NCBI GenBank assembly: GCA_016744475.1
Contig: JADGEH010000038.1
Coordinates: 1 to 40,995 of the forward strand
Direction of reading: 5' to 3'
Length of the DNA stretch: 40,995 nucleotides
DNA from: Thiotrichales bacterium
Lineage (GTDB): Bacteria; Pseudomonadota; Gammaproteobacteria; Beggiatoales; Beggiatoaceae
The notes beneath the pieces were generated by a model. That model searched no databases. It was not told where the DNA came from and saw only the letters and a program-made list of their open reading frames with translations. A program made the translations under genes and the position numbers. Positions 32,199-40,128 of this stretch are shown here, in pieces (within the stretch, counting starts at the first letter, position 1; each line of letters opens with the position of its first letter).

Positions 32199-33062
32199 TT
32201 ATAACAGCTTTTGTAACACTGGCGAAGTATTTAAGCTTTGAACTATCCAACCTTGCCAGGTGCGTTCAGAACATTGATTTAATGCTTGCTGAGCCGCTTG
32301 TTGAGTAGGAAAGGCGGCAAAAATGCAAGCCCCCGTGCCCGTTAAACGTGCTTTAGAAAATCTGCTCAAGTTGTCAATGGCTTGTTGGATGACAGGATAT
32401 TCCTGGCAGACCACCGCTTGACAATCATTACTGGTGTGAGCAAATAAGGTATCCAACTCAACGAAGCGGCGCATTTTGATGGTTTTAGAATCTCTTGTCA
32501 ATTGCGAATGTTGAAAAACTGTTTGCGTAGATACTTCACAGGCCGGGCGCAATACACAGTACCAAGGCGTATCCATTTGATCAATAGGATAAAACTGCTC
32601 ACCAACACCTTCAGCCCACGCGGCTTTACCGTGAATAAAAATAGGCACATCAGCGCCTAAACTTAAACCCAATTCAGCCAATTGCTGCGATGAATAATGC
32701 AACTGCCACAATTGATTCAGCGCTAATAAGGTCGTCGCTGCATCAGAACTTCCACCGCCTAAACCGCCACCGCTGGGGATATTTTTTTTCAGCCAAATAT
32801 CCGCACCCTGCGTGGTATTAGCGGTCTTTTTTAGAAGCTGTGCTGCACGCCAAATCAAATTGTCTTGCACTGCCACGCCGGGTAAATCCGCATGGCATAC
32901 GATGTCGCCATCCGAATGATATTGAAAACTTAATTTATCTTGTAAATCAATAAATTGAAAGATAGTTTGCAACTCATGGTAGCCATCTAAACGCTGTCCC
33001 GTAATATGCAAAAATAAATTGAGTTTAGCCGGAGCTGGCCAAGTCTGAAGAGAAGAAGACAT
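32199..33062 (-). CDS. ispE: 4-diphosphocytidyl-2-C-methyl-D-erythritol kinase
   Basis: A 287-residue GHMP kinase of the MEP isoprenoid pathway: PAPAKLNLFLHITGQRLDGY at the N terminus, IPSGGGLGGGSSDAATTL (GHMP ATP loop), GADVPIFIHG, and a C-terminal LTGTGACIFAAF. It phosphorylates CDP-methylerythritol. Start ATG 33062 is chosen for family length; an upstream extension to 33170 would overlap apaH by 97 bases. It follows apaH by 11 bases and precedes tRNA-Gln and prs. Confidence 0.96.
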   Translation of the reverse strand: MSSSLQTWPAPAKLNLFLHITGQRLDGYHELQTIFQFIDLQDKLSFQYHSDGDIVCHADLPGVAVQDNLIWRAAQLLKKTANTTQGADIWLKKNIPSGGGLGGGSSDAATTLLALNQLWQLHYSSQQLAELGLSLGADVPIFIHGKAAWAEGVGEQFYPIDQMDTPWYCVLRPACEVSTQTVFQHSQLTRDSKTIKMRRFVELDTLFAHTSNDCQAVVCQEYPVIQQAIDNLSRFSKARLTGTGACIFAAFPTQQAAQQALNQCSERTWQGWIVQSLNTSPVLQKLL

Positions 33063-33073
33063 AAGAGAGATAC

Positions 33074-33916
33074 TCAAAAATCCTGTGGATTTTGTGTCTG
33101 TGGACATTTCACCTGAAACAACTGTTTGTCTTCCAAACGCAGCGCCGTCAAACGCCCGCCCCAAACACAACCACTGTCCAGTCCATACACATTATTTCCC
33201 ACGTAATAGCCCAACGTCGCCCAGTGCCCAAAAACGATAGTAGTGTCACGAGTGGCGCGTTGCGGATGACTAAACCAAGGCATCGCTTCGTCTGAACCCA
33301 TTAATGATGAAGGGTCTACTTTATTTCGCATCAATAACTGCCCCTTCGTATCGCAATAACGCAAACGAGTCAGGCAACTACTAATAAAGCGCAGACGAGA
33401 CATCCCTTTTAAACCAGGCGACCAGCTTTTGTCATCTAAACCATACATATCTTTAAAAAAAGCCGTTGCCTGTTTGCCACGCAGCTTCTTCTCCAACTCA
33501 TGCGCACAGCTTTGAGCCGTGTCCAACGTCCATTGTGGAGGTAATCCCGCATGAACCATGACGACTTGTAATTTTTTATCATAATGCAACACAGGACAAT
33601 GCCGCAGCCAGTCGATCAGTTCATCTCGATCACGCGCCTTGAGGATGGGCTCTAAAGTATCTTTATTCGACTTGTGACGCTCTCGATTGCCATGTGCCAT
33701 CGCCAGCAAATGCATCTCATGGTTGCCCAGCACCACTTTAGCGTGTTTTCCCAACTGCTTAAAAAACCGCAACACACTTAAAGAATCAGGCCCGCGATTG
33801 ACCAAATCGCCCACCGACCACAACACATCTTGAGCCGGGTCAAAAGCTACTTTTTCCAACAATTTTTGCAATGAAGAATAACAGCCCTGAATGTCACCGA
33901 TAACGTAAGTTGCCAT
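33074..33916 (-). CDS. apaH: Symmetrical bis(5'-nucleosyl)-tetraphosphatase
   Basis: A 280-residue metallophosphoesterase: YVIGDIQGCYSSLQKLL, VGDLVNRGPDSL, VLGNHEMHLLA (the GDxxG, GDxVxRG and GNHE motifs), and FGHWATLGYY, GLDSGCVWGG near the C terminus. It hydrolyses Ap4A to two ADP and also decaps NpnN-capped RNA. Probably co-transcribed with ispE (11-base gap). Length is normal. Confidence 0.97.
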   Translation of the reverse strand: MATYVIGDIQGCYSSLQKLLEKVAFDPAQDVLWSVGDLVNRGPDSLSVLRFFKQLGKHAKVVLGNHEMHLLAMAHGNRERHKSNKDTLEPILKARDRDELIDWLRHCPVLHYDKKLQVVMVHAGLPPQWTLDTAQSCAHELEKKLRGKQATAFFKDMYGLDDKSWSPGLKGMSRLRFISSCLTRLRYCDTKGQLLMRNKVDPSSLMGSDEAMPWFSHPQRATRDTTIVFGHWATLGYYVGNNVYGLDSGCVWGGRLTALRLEDKQLFQVKCPQTQNPQDF

Positions 33917-34169
33917 AACTATGAGGTTTTTCCTTGATGGGCTAAAAGCGCTAAAAAAGGCTAAGCTAACATGCCAAAAGAGTTCAGCCAGGTCAAGGCA
34001 AAAAAATCGCCATCAGGTTTTAAGGGGGGGAAAGGACGCTTCCCTTTTTAGAGAGATTAAACAGTCAGATGGTTGAACAATAAAGAACCGTTATGCATTC
34101 AAAAAGGGTAGCGTCGCCTAAATCCTTAAAACTTGTAGGGCGCGTGGACACCAAACAGAAAACACAAGC

Positions 34170-34408
34170 ATGGCTCAGAGCCTACACGAAGATGGGGAAT
34201 CGAAGCGAAAATTCGCTATTTTGAGGCAGGTTTTTCGGTTTTTTAAGGCGAATAGCGGGCGTGTGTTGATAAAAAGCGGAAAACCTGACCAAAAGGGCGG
34301 ATTTGCAGCCGATGATCCCGTTTTCGTATAGGCTCTCAATTAACCATCGTCGCAAATATCACCGCTCACGCTGACAAGTCAGGTAAAGTGAGCAAAAGCT
34401 ATCAGTGA
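34170..34408 (+). pseudogene. Broken duplicate of the ABM gene start, split by a B MITE
   Basis: ATGGCTCA at 34170 is followed by a B repeat; after it, CAATTAACCATCGTCGCAAA and on to GACAAG matches the first 48 bases of the ABM gene at 34689. Excising the element and one TCA gives MAQLTIVANITAHADK. The upstream leaders (ACAGAAAACACAAGC and ACAGAGAAAACAAAC) match too, so the leader was duplicated with it. Homology ends after GACAAG and a stop occurs at 34406. Confidence 0.82.
34178..34335 (+). repeat. Family-B MITE copy 4 (TCA duplication)
   Basis: A 158-bp element flanked by TCA (34175-34177, 34336-34338), left end GAGCCTACACGAA. It shares a GGGCGTGTGTTGATA variant with copy 5 only, so copies 4 and 5 are sisters. 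Confidence 0.93.
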
Positions 34409-34508
34409 TATTGAAAAAGCATTTAAAGTAACCACAGCGTGCCCATCATTTGAAGGTGATTGAAATATCGTGATGGTGGGCAAAACCACCGGACCCAGAA
34501 AACACTTA

Positions 34509-34666
34509 GAGCCTATACGAAGATGGGGAATCGAAGCGAAAATCCGCCATTTTGAGGCAGGTTTTTCGGTTTTTTAAGGCGAATAGCGGGCGTGTGTTGA
34601 TAAAAAGCGGAAAAACTGACCAAAAGGGCGGATTTGCAGCCGATGATCCCATTTTCGTATAGGCTC
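34509..34666 (+). repeat. Family-B MITE copy 5 (TTA duplication)
   Basis: A 158-bp element flanked by TTA (34506-34508, 34667-34669). It ends 22 bases before the ABM start codon, so the promoter of that gene must lie within or upstream of the element. Confidence 0.93.
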
Positions 34667-34688
34667 TTAACCAACAGAGAAAACAAAC

Positions 34689-34982
34689 ATGGCTCAATTA
34701 ACCATTGTTGCAAATATTACCGCTTACGCTGACAAGATTGATTTAGTAAAAGCGGAGCTGGAAAAGCTGATAGACATCACCCGCGCTGAAGAGGGTTGCA
34801 TTAATTACGATTTGCATCAGGACAATGACAATCCTGCCCATTTTTTATTTTATGAAAACTGGGCATCGCGTGAATTGTGGCAGGCACACATGGATGGGCA
34901 GCATTTGCAGGACTATGTGGCAGCGACGGAAGGGGCGGTGGCAGCGTTTACCATCACTGAGCTGACGCAGATTGCCTCCTAG
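34689..34982 (+). CDS. Antibiotic-biosynthesis-monooxygenase (ABM) domain protein
   Basis: A 97-residue dimeric alpha-beta barrel of the ABM/YgiN type: QLTIVANITAYADKIDLVKA, EEGCINYDLHQDNDNPAHFL, FYENWASRELWQAHM. Family members are small cofactor-free monooxygenases or quinone-handling enzymes; this one has the common YgiN-like layout. No redox partner gene is adjacent. A broken partial duplicate lies 0.5 kb upstream. The ribosome site is weak (AGAGAAAAC). Confidence 0.9.
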   Translation: MAQLTIVANITAYADKIDLVKAELEKLIDITRAEEGCINYDLHQDNDNPAHFLFYENWASRELWQAHMDGQHLQDYVAATEGAVAAFTITELTQIAS

Positions 34983-35064
34983 AAGCTATTGCGGCACTTG
35001 CATTTACAGCCTCAGCCACCCAAAATCTTACCCCTTTATCTCACTCTGCAAAAAGGAGAATCCT

Positions 35065-35433
35065 ATGTTTGCACCTCGAAAATTGTTGTTACCCGTCTTA
35101 GCTGGCAGCCTGTTATGGTTAGGCGGTTGCGGTTCAGCCCCGTCTATCCCCTCCGATAAAATGGCCAGTGTCGAAACAGCCATTGCCAGTGCCAAAGACA
35201 AAGAAGCACAAAATTATGCGGCGGTTGAGCTGCAAAAAGCTGAAGATAAATTGGCTCAAGCCAAGCAATTAGCGGCTCAAGAAGAGATGGAACAAGCCTC
35301 GTTATTGTTGGAACAAGCACTGGCTGATGCGCGATTAGCAGAATCCAAAGCCGATGCCGCACGCATACAAAAGCAAAAACAAGAAATGAAAGACACCGTA
35401 GACACCTTGAAAAAAGAAGTGAATCGCAAATAA
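35065..35433 (+). CDS. Small DUF4398-type lipoprotein
   Basis: A 122-residue lipoprotein. Signal sequence with lipobox LGGC (Cys22), then a long helical, Ala/Glu/Lys-rich coiled coil (VELQKAEDKLAQAKQLAAQE). Start ATG 35065 follows AAAAGGAGAA. No Asp at +2 (GSAP), so outer-membrane sorting is expected. It resembles the N-terminal part of the OmpA lipoprotein encoded at 35743; the two were probably an adjacent pair before a family-C MITE entered between them. Likely an envelope structural role. Confidence 0.85.
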   Translation: MFAPRKLLLPVLAGSLLWLGGCGSAPSIPSDKMASVETAIASAKDKEAQNYAAVELQKAEDKLAQAKQLAAQEEMEQASLLLEQALADARLAESKADAARIQKQKQEMKDTVDTLKKEVNRK

Positions 35434-35464
35434 TTCATGAAGAGCTTGGCTCTAAATGTCGTGT

Positions 35465-35500
35465 AGACCTTCCAGGTGTGCAAAACCAGGAAGGTCTTTT
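35465..35500 (+). terminator. Intrinsic terminator
   Basis: AGACCTTCC pairs with GGAAGGTCT, followed by TTTT, 32 bases after the DUF4398 lipoprotein stop. Confidence 0.88.
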
Positions 35501-35515
35501 ATCCCTCACTTTCTA

Positions 35516-35674
35516 GGCTCTGTTGACATTTGGGGGTGAGATGGATTTTTGAGGATTTTTTGCGTCTAGCCAGGCGATTTTTGCGCCGCAATGCCTTCAT
35601 TGCAAGCCAAAAATCAACGCGGCTAGACGCAAAAAAGACCAAAAAGCCGCCATCATCCAAATGTCAACAGAGCC
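35516..35674 (+). repeat. Family-C MITE copy 1 (TA flanks)
   Basis: A 159-bp element with ends GGCTCTGTTGACATTTGG and its complement, TA on both sides, and an internal hairpin TTTTTGCGTCTAGCC/GGCTAGACGCAAAAA. It lies between the two lipoprotein genes. Confidence 0.88.
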
Positions 35675-35742
35675 TACTACTTAACAATGCTTGCCAGACC
35701 CCTTTGGCAAACACTGATCATCCCCAGCGCAGGAAGCCCATT

Positions 35743-36564
35743 ATGCAAATCTCTTCATTAAAATTATTAGCACTCAGTAGCGCCGCTGTTTTATTGACGG
35801 CTTGTGCCAGCACCCCCGATAGCACACCGCAATTAGCCGCCGCACAAAGCCTGTATACACAAGCCCAATCGGATGCAGCGATCAATGGCAGCTCAGTGGC
35901 GCAAAAAAATCTGTATTTAGCCGGTAAAACCTTAGAAAAAGCTAAAACTGCTGAAAGTGAGCAAAACATGAATCACTATGCTTATTTAGCCGAACAACAA
36001 ACCCGCGAAGCCTTAGAAATGGCAAAACGCAAAAATGCAGAGCAACAAATCGAAAAACTCAGCAAAGAAAAAACTGAGGTGGTGATGGAGGCGCGAGAAA
36101 AAGACATTATTCGCGCCCAAGCAGAAGTGGAAGCCAAAAAACGTGAAGCAGAGCAAGCTTTAGCGCGGGTTCAACAGCTTGAAAAACAATTAAACGATTT
36201 AGAAGCCAAACAAACGGATCGTGGTTTAGTGCTGACTTTAGGCGATGTGCTATTTGAAACTGGCAAAGCCACTCTGCTCGGTGGTGCCATGCGTAATTTA
36301 GATAAACTGGCGCAATTTTTAACCGCAAATCCAGAAAAAATGATTCAAATTGAAGGGCACACCGATAGCATAGGCAGTGAAAGCTTTAACTTGGAATTAT
36401 CACGTAACCGTGCGGCCTCAGTGCGTGATGCCTTACAAAGTCGAGGGATTTCTAGCACCCGTATGCACACTCAAGGTTTTGGCAAATCCCGCCCTGTGGC
36501 AGGTAATGACACTCACTCAGGCCGTCAGCAAAATCGTCGCGTTGAAATCATCATCTTAAAATGA
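35743..36564 (+). CDS. OmpA-family peptidoglycan-binding lipoprotein
   Basis: A 273-residue lipoprotein. Lipobox LTAC (Cys21), DUF4398-like helical region (about 30-110), long coiled coil with AEVEAKKREAEQALARVQQL, and a C-terminal OmpA domain (about 155-273): DVLFETGKATLL, IEGHTDSIGSESFNLELSRN, RAASVRDAL, GFGKSRPVAGN, NRRVEIII. The TD..LS..R motif binds diaminopimelate in peptidoglycan, so the protein tethers the outer membrane to the wall. AGGAAG eight bases upstream supports ATG 35743. The bilin-reductase gene starts seven bases after its stop. Confidence 0.93.
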   Translation: MQISSLKLLALSSAAVLLTACASTPDSTPQLAAAQSLYTQAQSDAAINGSSVAQKNLYLAGKTLEKAKTAESEQNMNHYAYLAEQQTREALEMAKRKNAEQQIEKLSKEKTEVVMEAREKDIIRAQAEVEAKKREAEQALARVQQLEKQLNDLEAKQTDRGLVLTLGDVLFETGKATLLGGAMRNLDKLAQFLTANPEKMIQIEGHTDSIGSESFNLELSRNRAASVRDALQSRGISSTRMHTQGFGKSRPVAGNDTHSGRQQNRRVEIIILK

Positions 36565-36571
36565 TGTTGTA

Positions 36572-37264
36572 ATGTCTGATTTTTCTTGGCTGTATCAACA
36601 AACGCAAGACGCTCTCCGCGTCTTGCCTTGCGTTGAAGTACGACAAGTCCCTGCTGCTTATGCTCAACAAAGCGCAGGCAACATACAGTTGCAAGCGGTG
36701 TTTTATCGTTTAGGAGACTGGGGAGAGATGCGGGCTGTATTGATTCAGTCTCCAAAAATCGACATTATCAATATCTTTTTCTTCCCCCAAGCGCAATGGG
36801 ATGTGCCCGTGTATGCGATGGAGTTTGTGGTCTTAGGTGGCAAACGCACACCCATTGTGGCGGTGATCGATGCTGTCGCTTTGTGCTCTGAGGGGCGCAG
36901 TCACGCTCAAGCCCGCACTTTATTACAACGCGCCCATCACACCTTTCCACAATTGCACACCGCCGATGATATGCCCGCGTGGTATCTCGCTTGCCGTTCT
37001 GGCGAAGATTTCTTCATCCGCCCACAAGATGAGGCGGAACTCCACACTTTAACTCAAGCACACCGACACCTCTGGCAAGCCTTCATAGCTTTATTACCCG
37101 CAGCCCACCGTGTATCGAAAGCTCAAGCCGCCGCACATGCTCAAGCCCTTGCTGACTACAAGCAACATCATTGCGATAACACGCCGGGATTAAAATTGTT
37201 ACAGCAACAGTTTGGCGCTACCTGGACACAGCATTTTTTGCAGGATTATTTGTTTGGAGCCTGA
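36572..37264 (+). CDS. Ferredoxin-dependent bilin reductase homologue (HY2/PcyA family)
   Basis: A 230-residue protein with the family landmarks: IDIINIFFFPQAQWDVPVYA, then FVVLGGKRTPIVAVID, DFFIRPQDEAEL, and the diagnostic C terminus ADYKQHH...LLQQQFGATWTQHFLQ ending DYLF. Known members reduce biliverdin with ferredoxin to phycobilins or phytochromobilin. By eye alignment with Synechocystis PcyA, His88 corresponds to Asn67 here and the central Asp105 to Glu84, so specificity probably differs from PcyA. It is encoded seven bases after an OmpA lipoprotein; no heme oxygenase or phytochrome gene is in the window. The family is best known from cyanobacteria, plants and cyanophages, so its presence in a probable heterotroph/chemolithotroph is notable. 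Confidence 0.8.
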   Translation: MSDFSWLYQQTQDALRVLPCVEVRQVPAAYAQQSAGNIQLQAVFYRLGDWGEMRAVLIQSPKIDIINIFFFPQAQWDVPVYAMEFVVLGGKRTPIVAVIDAVALCSEGRSHAQARTLLQRAHHTFPQLHTADDMPAWYLACRSGEDFFIRPQDEAELHTLTQAHRHLWQAFIALLPAAHRVSKAQAAAHAQALADYKQHHCDNTPGLKLLQQQFGATWTQHFLQDYLFGA

Positions 37265-37757
37265 ATATTGATTTCAATCCAGCATGAGCTGATAAAGCCT
37301 TATCGCGCTTCAGTATCATGCTAATATCGCTGATTGATATATATAAAAATAAAAATAGCGAAGCCACCTCCATTTTTGTGTATCCATTTGTTTGGGTATA
37401 TGAATGACTGAGGTTAATAAACGCTAATCACTGATGTCCAAGCACCTTGACCACGATAAATGATATTTGATGTCATGCACTGATATGGAGCAAATGGTGC
37501 CCTAAGTCTCTATACGTATAGATTCTAAAGCCCTCATTCATCCCAAGACAAGGCTCTGTTGACATTTGGGGCTGATTGGGTTTTTAGCCACATTTCTGGG
37601 CTGACAAGACGTTTTTTTCGTAGCAATGCACTCCATTGGTAGAAAAAAACAACGCTGTCAGCACGGAAATGGGGCAAAAAGCCGCCAGCCTCCAAATGTC
37701 AACAGAGCCTAGCTCCACGTCATGAGAAACTCAGACTTATTTTGGAGAATCCTAAAC
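37265..37757. other. Intergenic region with a family-C MITE
   Basis: Apart from MITE C2, 37265-37551 shows no gene or clear terminator. TCTCTATACGTATAGATTC near 37507-37525 looks like two family-B ends joined after loss of the interior. GGAG (37743-37746) serves the downstream gene. Confidence 0.5.
37552..37709 (+). repeat. Family-C MITE copy 2
   Basis: A 158-bp element with ends GGCTCTGTTGACATTTGG and complement. Right flank TA, left flank AA, so the duplication is not clean. The interior differs from copy 1 but shares the layout of a central GCAATG...CATTG-like hairpin. Confidence 0.85.
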
Positions 37758-39464
37758 ATGCTGGCTTATGATGGTATTGCACATCCCCCTCTGATTTTAT
37801 TGGTGGATGATGATGTTTCGATGCTGGATATACTTAAACGCTTGTTAGAAGAACAACAGTATCGAGTGCTCACCGCTGCGAATGGCAAAGAAGCGATTAG
37901 TATGGTCACACAGCATTTGCCTTCTCTGGTTTTAATGGATGCCTCCATGCCCGTCATGGACGGTTTTCAAGCGTGTCGGTTTTTACAAGAACATCCTGAT
38001 ACTAAAGATATTCCTGTCGTCATGCTCACCGCATTACATGATTCCCACTCCGTCGATGAAGCCTATGATGCAGGCGCTTTTGAATACATTACTAAACCGA
38101 TTAATTGGGCGGTGTTACGCCATCGTATTAACACATTGCTGAACGCACTTCATGCGCAAGCGGCATTGGCACAAAGCGAAGCTCGGTTTCGTAATATCTA
38201 TGAACACAGCGCGATGGGGATACTACTCACTGATCCACAAGGGCGCATTCTGGCGGCTAATCCTGCGGTGCAAAAAACTTTGGGCTTAAGTGACGATATT
38301 TTGTGTCAGCAGTTTTTCAGTGAATTATTCTTTCCCACAGAAAGCCCTGTAGAGCGCGAGTTTTTACAACAATTACGCAGCCATAAGCGCGATGCTTATC
38401 AAGTTGATAAATATTTTCTGCGTCATCGGCAACGTTGTTGGGTGCGGCTGACCATCTCCTTAACGCGCACTACGGATAAAAAAGAAGAGATTGAACCCTC
38501 TTTTGTTTGCATGGTAGAAGACATTACTGCACAAAACCGGGCGCGGGCGCGACAAAGAATTGCCTCACGGGTGTTTGAAAGCATTAATGATGGCATCGTC
38601 GTCATGGATAATGAGGGCTACATCATTGATGTAAACCAAGCCTTTAGTTTAAGAACAGGCTATCGACACGAAGAGTTATTACAACAAGTCTTAGGCATCT
38701 TCTCGCCGAAAGAAGCTTTTGCCGAATATGAAAAAATCTGGCAACAGTTGCTTAAAACAGGCAGTTGGAAAGGCACTATTCAAACACGTTACAAAGACGG
38801 TTCTTTGCATGAACAAACCGCAGCCTTTAACGCTGTGAAAGATGAATATGACGAGATCAGCGCTTATGTCGTGATTTATAGTGATCAAGTCCCCACTTCA
38901 CAGAATGAATCACTGACTCATCATCAAACATCACCCGCCGACCCTTTGACCGGGTTGCCACATCGTGAAGCCCTGCGCCAACAACTCAAGCACCTCTACT
39001 GCCAAGGTGATTCAATGGCTTTACTGTGTATCAACTTAAGCCAGTTACCCCATATTAATGATCATTTTGGTCATAAATTTGGGCATCATCTGTTGCACCA
39101 TGCGGCAAAACATTTACTTCAATGTGCTCAGCAACACAGTTTTACGGCACGTTTAGATGACAATGAACTGGCTTTAATTGTGTCGCCATTAGAACAAGCC
39201 TCTGGAGCACGAGGGATGGCGGATAAGATAGCTTCATTGCTCAGCCAACCTGTGTATTTAGACCCGCATGACATCCAAAGTCCTTGTCATGTCGGCATTA
39301 GTTATCAAGCAGGCCATCTGGCAGTGGATAAAAATGATCAGCAAGGAGCCGAAGAACGTGTTGATGCTCTCATTCAACATGCACGTTTAGCCATGCATCT
39401 GGCTAAAGACAATAATAAAAGCACCTATCAAGTGTTTGCGGATGCAGAAATGGAGGCGGTGTAA
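37758..39464 (+). CDS. Response regulator with two PAS domains and a degenerate GGDEF domain
   Basis: A 568-residue signalling protein. Receiver domain 11-130 with DDD at 17-19, phosphoacceptor Asp61 (LVLMDASMP) and the TKPINW Lys; PAS 1 at about 145-260 (RFRNIYEHSAMGILLTDPQG); PAS 2 at about 270-385 (RVFESINDGIVVMDNEG, a QAFSLRTGYRHEEL block); then a GGDEF-like domain from DPLTGLPHREAL. The signature GG(D/E)EF reads RLDDNE, so diguanylate cyclase activity is unlikely; such domains can bind GTP or c-di-GMP or serve as scaffolds. The start at ATG 37758 (GGAG upstream) is preferred over 37722. No EAL domain is attached. Convergent with cheB. Confidence 0.92.
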   Translation: MLAYDGIAHPPLILLVDDDVSMLDILKRLLEEQQYRVLTAANGKEAISMVTQHLPSLVLMDASMPVMDGFQACRFLQEHPDTKDIPVVMLTALHDSHSVDEAYDAGAFEYITKPINWAVLRHRINTLLNALHAQAALAQSEARFRNIYEHSAMGILLTDPQGRILAANPAVQKTLGLSDDILCQQFFSELFFPTESPVEREFLQQLRSHKRDAYQVDKYFLRHRQRCWVRLTISLTRTTDKKEEIEPSFVCMVEDITAQNRARARQRIASRVFESINDGIVVMDNEGYIIDVNQAFSLRTGYRHEELLQQVLGIFSPKEAFAEYEKIWQQLLKTGSWKGTIQTRYKDGSLHEQTAAFNAVKDEYDEISAYVVIYSDQVPTSQNESLTHHQTSPADPLTGLPHREALRQQLKHLYCQGDSMALLCINLSQLPHINDHFGHKFGHHLLHHAAKHLLQCAQQHSFTARLDDNELALIVSPLEQASGARGMADKIASLLSQPVYLDPHDIQSPCHVGISYQAGHLAVDKNDQQGAEERVDALIQHARLAMHLAKDNNKSTYQVFADAEMEAV

Positions 39465-39479
39465 GCGGCACATCGCTTT

Positions 39480-39505
39480 TTCAAGCTATTGAAACATAGC
39501 TTGAA
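39480..39505. terminator. Bidirectional hairpin between convergent genes
   Basis: TTCAAGCTAT pairs perfectly with ATAGCTTGAA across TGAAAC. TTTT precedes it but no T tract follows, so termination is stronger toward the minus direction (cheB). Confidence 0.6.
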
Positions 39506-39513
39506 CTGGCATT

Positions 39514-40128
39514 CTAAAAGGTGCGCTTAAGACAGCGTGGATAATGATTAACCAGTTGCAGAACAAAAGGGCCTAAGTCTTCCAGGGGTAACACTTTATC
39601 CACCGAGGTCGCCTCACAAGCGGATTTGGGCATAGACTCCGCTTCCGCCGTTTTGGGGTCTTGCACTAAAGCATACCCCCCCGCTTCTTTAATACAACGC
39701 AAACCCGCTGCACCATCATTATTAGCCCCGGTTAAAATCATTCCAATCACACGATCTTGATAAGCATCCACCACGGATTCAAATAAAACATCCACGGCGG
39801 GACGGGCATAATTCACTCGTTCATCTGTGGATAAAGACAAGGTGTGATCTTGTTCTAACAACAAATGATAATTAGGTGGAGCAATATAGGCGACACCGGG
39901 TCTAATTTTTTCTTTTTCTTCAGCTTCTTGAATAATGACGGCGGTCTTTTTTTGCAAAATAGCCGCTAATTGGCTGCGAGAACGCGGGTGCATGTGCTGC
40001 ACCACTAAAATCGGCAAAGGAAAATGATGTGGCAAAGAAGAAAAGACTTGGCTTAAGGCATGAATGCCTCCCGCCGAAGAGCCAATGACTAAAAGTTTAA
40101 ATTCTTTGCAGGGTAGTGAAAGAGACAT
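39514..40128 (-). CDS. cheB: CheB-type protein-glutamate methylesterase (catalytic domain only)
   Basis: A 204-residue protein equal to the CheB catalytic domain, without the receiver domain. Catalytic triad motifs: Ser in GSSAGGIHAL, His in VVQHMHPRSR, Asp in LTGANNDGAAGL, plus QDPKTAEAESMPKSA. It removes methyl groups from, or deamidates, chemoreceptor glutamates. The start overlaps the cheR stop by one base (TAATG). The lack of a receiver suggests regulation by a separate kinase or a non-flagellar (Che-like) pathway. Confidence 0.92.
   Translation of the reverse strand: MSLSLPCKEFKLLVIGSSAGGIHALSQVFSSLPHHFPLPILVVQHMHPRSRSQLAAILQKKTAVIIQEAEEKEKIRPGVAYIAPPNYHLLLEQDHTLSLSTDERVNYARPAVDVLFESVVDAYQDRVIGMILTGANNDGAAGLRCIKEAGGYALVQDPKTAEAESMPKSACEATSVDKVLPLEDLGPFVLQLVNHYPRCLKRTF

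Larger units (their letters stand above)
33917..34688. other. Intergenic region with duplicated gene start and two MITEs
   Basis: Contains the broken ABM duplicate (34170-34408) and B copies 4 and 5. 33917-34169 and 34409-34505 hold no recognisable gene; the latter may be remnant coding DNA (one frame reads KAFKVTTACPSFEGD). Confidence 0.6.

Noticed and set aside
33062-33170. 36-residue N-terminal extension of IspE
   Set aside because: It overlaps apaH by 97 bases and lacks family similarity; ATG 33062 gives the normal IspE N terminus.
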